Part shown: piece after piece, positions 4,874 to 6,190 of the stretch | How the letters are laid out: each line of letters opens with the position of its first letter | Numbering within the stretch: position 1 is the first letter of the stretch | DNA from: an uncultured delta proteobacterium | GTDB taxonomy: Bacteria; Myxococcota_A; Polyangia; Polyangiales; Polyangiaceae | Direction of reading: 5' to 3' | DNA length: 6,190 nt | NCBI GenBank assembly: GCA_903858055.1 | Contig: CAIOHM010000370.1 | Span: 1-6,190 of the forward strand | The notes under the pieces: generated by a model | The model's database searches: none | What the model saw: only the letters and a program-made list of their open reading frames with translations | Told to the model about the DNA's origin: nothing | Translations under genes and position numbers: made by a program

Positions 4874-5764
4874 ATGGCCGTTGCCGCGACCGACTCCGCC
4901 GATCTCTCGCCCGAGCTCGCCGAAAAGCTCGAGGCCATGCGTGCGGACTTTCGCGCGTGGGGGTCGGCGCTCGTGTGCTTCTCGGGCGGCATCGACAGCA
5001 CGCTCGCCGCGGCCCTCGCGCACGAGGTGCTCGGGCCGCGCGCTGTCGCGATGACCGCCGTGAGCCCGTCACTCGCACCGAGCGAGCTCGTGCACGCGCG
5101 CGAGCTCGCGGCGCGCATCGGCGTGCGCCACGAGGTCGTGGAATCCCACGAGATCGACGAGCCAGGCTACGTCGCCAACGACGGGCGCCGCTGCTTCTAT
5201 TGCAAGACCGAGCTCTACGGCATCGCCACGGCGAAAGCGCCCGCGTGGGACCTCGCCGTGGTCGTCAACGGCACGAACCTCGACGACCTCGGCGACTACC
5301 GCCCAGGCCTCGAGGCCGCCGCCAACGCGCAGGTGAAGAGCCCCTTCGTGACGCATGGGCTCTCGAAGGCGGAGGTTCGCCTCGTCGCCAAGCACCTCGG
5401 CCTCCCGAGCTGGGACAAGCCCGCCGCCGCGTGCCTCTCGAGCCGCTTGCCCCACGGCACGCCGGTCACGCGCGAGCGACTCTTGCAGATTGCAACGTTC
5501 GAAGCCGCGCTCCACGAGCTCGGGTTGCGGCAAGTGCGCGTGCGGTGGCACGGCCTCGAAGGCGTGGGGGGACAGCTCGCGGGCTCGCTCGCGCGCGTGG
5601 AGGTCGCGCGCGAGGAGCTCGCGGCCGCCTTCGCCGTGCACGAGGGTGTCGTTCGTGCGGGAAAAGCTGCGGGTTTTCTCTTCGTGACCCTCGATCTCGA
5701 GGGCTACCGCGTGGGCAGCCAGAACGCGCTCCTCGGCCGGCGCATGTTGCCGATCGTGCCATGA
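4874..5764 (+). CDS. larE: LarE, ATP-dependent sulfur insertase for the nickel-pincer nucleotide cofactor
   Basis: 296 residues, a normal LarE length. LarE adenylates the carboxylates of the pyridinium precursor and converts them to thiocarboxylates; the cofactor serves lactate racemase and related LarA enzymes. Seen here: PP-loop CFSGGIDST (35-43) of the N-type ATP pyrophosphatase fold; RRCFYCK with Cys107 and Cys110; VNGTNLDD (131-138) and DYRPG (141-145); AACLSSRLPHG with Cys187, the position of the sacrificial cysteine in the Lactobacillus enzyme; VRVRWHG (221-227); and the C-terminal LDLEGYRVGSQN (273-284). Having CxxC plus the third Cys matches LarE proteins that hold a [4Fe-4S] cluster (such as the Thermotoga maritima enzyme) rather than the single-Cys sacrificial type. 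It is cytoplasmic. larB, larC and larA are not in the window. The stop overlaps the next start as ATGA. ATG 4874 lacks a clear ribosome site. Confidence 0.93.
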   Translation: MAVAATDSADLSPELAEKLEAMRADFRAWGSALVCFSGGIDSTLAAALAHEVLGPRAVAMTAVSPSLAPSELVHARELAARIGVRHEVVESHEIDEPGYVANDGRRCFYCKTELYGIATAKAPAWDLAVVVNGTNLDDLGDYRPGLEAAANAQVKSPFVTHGLSKAEVRLVAKHLGLPSWDKPAAACLSSRLPHGTPVTRERLLQIATFEAALHELGLRQVRVRWHGLEGVGGQLAGSLARVEVAREELAAAFAVHEGVVRAGKAAGFLFVTLDLEGYRVGSQNALLGRRMLPIVP

Positions 5765-6190
5765 GCGCGCGCCGACTCTTCCTCGCCCTGGCCCTCCTGC
5801 CGCTCGCGAACGCGTGCGCGCCGCACCACGAGCCCATCGACACGCGGCCGCGCGCGAGCATCACGCCCTTCGACGCGGGCACCGACGCGGGCGGCATCGT
5901 CGTGAACGAGACCGACGCGGGAGAAGGGGGCTGCTCGGTCACGGAGATCTTCGACCCGGCGCCGAGCGCGAACCACCTCCCCGTGGGCACGCCGCTCACC
6001 TTCGCGACCATGCCGCCGGTGGGAGGCGACCACTACCCGTTCTGGGCGAACTTCGAGAACTACGCCGCCCCCCTCGACCACGGCTACCTCGTGCACGCGC
6101 TCGAGCACGGGGCCGTGATTTACTCGTACCGGTGCGCGAGCCGCGAGGCCTGCCCCGCGCTCGCCGGAGAGCTCGAGGCGCTCGCCGCCA
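5761..6190 (+). CDS. DUF3105 lipoprotein, C-terminus beyond the window edge
   Basis: 143 codons are visible, with no stop before the edge. MSARRLFLALALLPLANAC is a lipoprotein-type signal with probable lipid Cys19 (Asn at -2 is slightly unusual). A linker with DAGTDAGG and TDAGEGG follows, in the same style as the left-hand lipoproteins. The domain begins near Cys58 and shows the DUF3105 signature: NHLPVGTPLTFATMPPVGGD (71-90), HYPFWANFENY (91-101), and YLVHALEHGAVIYSYRC (109-125) with His112, Glu115, His116 and Cys125; Cys131 follows. DUF3105 proteins are extracytoplasmic and of unknown function. The conserved His/Glu set (HxxEH) suggests metal binding, which is an inference. The ATG overlaps the larE stop by four bases, so the two are co-transcribed and probably translationally coupled. 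Confidence 0.87.
   Translation, partial: MSARRLFLALALLPLANACAPHHEPIDTRPRASITPFDAGTDAGGIVVNETDAGEGGCSVTEIFDPAPSANHLPVGTPLTFATMPPVGGDHYPFWANFENYAAPLDHGYLVHALEHGAVIYSYRCASREACPALAGELEALAA

Noticed and set aside
5069..5641. Minus-strand frame antisense to larE
   Set aside because: The larE frame carries all family motifs; the antisense frame is Arg/Ala/Glu-rich with no domain.

Overview
This is a very GC-rich window (third codon positions almost all G or C in most genes). It carries six predicted lipoproteins, four of them with long Asp/Ala/Gly/Ser-rich linkers after the lipid-anchored cysteine. That combination points to a myxobacterium (Myxococcota, probably the Polyangiales side). This is inferred from composition and protein style, since no rRNA or marker gene is present.

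Left part (1-2867, minus strand): a four-gene operon of predicted outer-membrane or periplasmic lipoproteins, read from right to left. Its promoter is at about 2840-2867. The first two genes (1902-2747 and 1012-1905) are tandem paralogues with an overlapping stop/start. Both end in a Cys-rich domain of about 110 residues that I do not recognise. The third gene (310-993) has a C-terminal domain resembling Lcl_C/DUF1566 or C-type-lectin-like folds. The fourth (1-274) runs off the window. Base composition falls clearly within the third gene and stays lower in the fourth.

Middle (2748-3741): a 377-base divergent intergenic region with a strong hairpin and a T7 run. Next comes a small secreted Ala/Pro/Lys-rich protein (3125-3460), then about 280 bases holding two terminator-like hairpins and a well-formed promoter with an AT-rich upstream element.

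Right part (3742-6190, plus strand): a lipoprotein with polysaccharide-deacetylase (NodB-like) motifs that may be translated from a leaderless mRNA; then larE, the sulfur-insertion enzyme of nickel-pincer nucleotide synthesis, in its three-cysteine (probable [4Fe-4S]) form; then a DUF3105 lipoprotein whose start overlaps the larE stop and which runs off the right edge. larB and larC are not in the window.

No rRNA, tRNA, CRISPR, insertion sequence or phage feature was seen. The least ordinary items are the tandem paralogous lipoprotein operon, the palindrome over the larE start region, and the recurring TGC-TAC -10 element. None amounts to a demonstrated new system.
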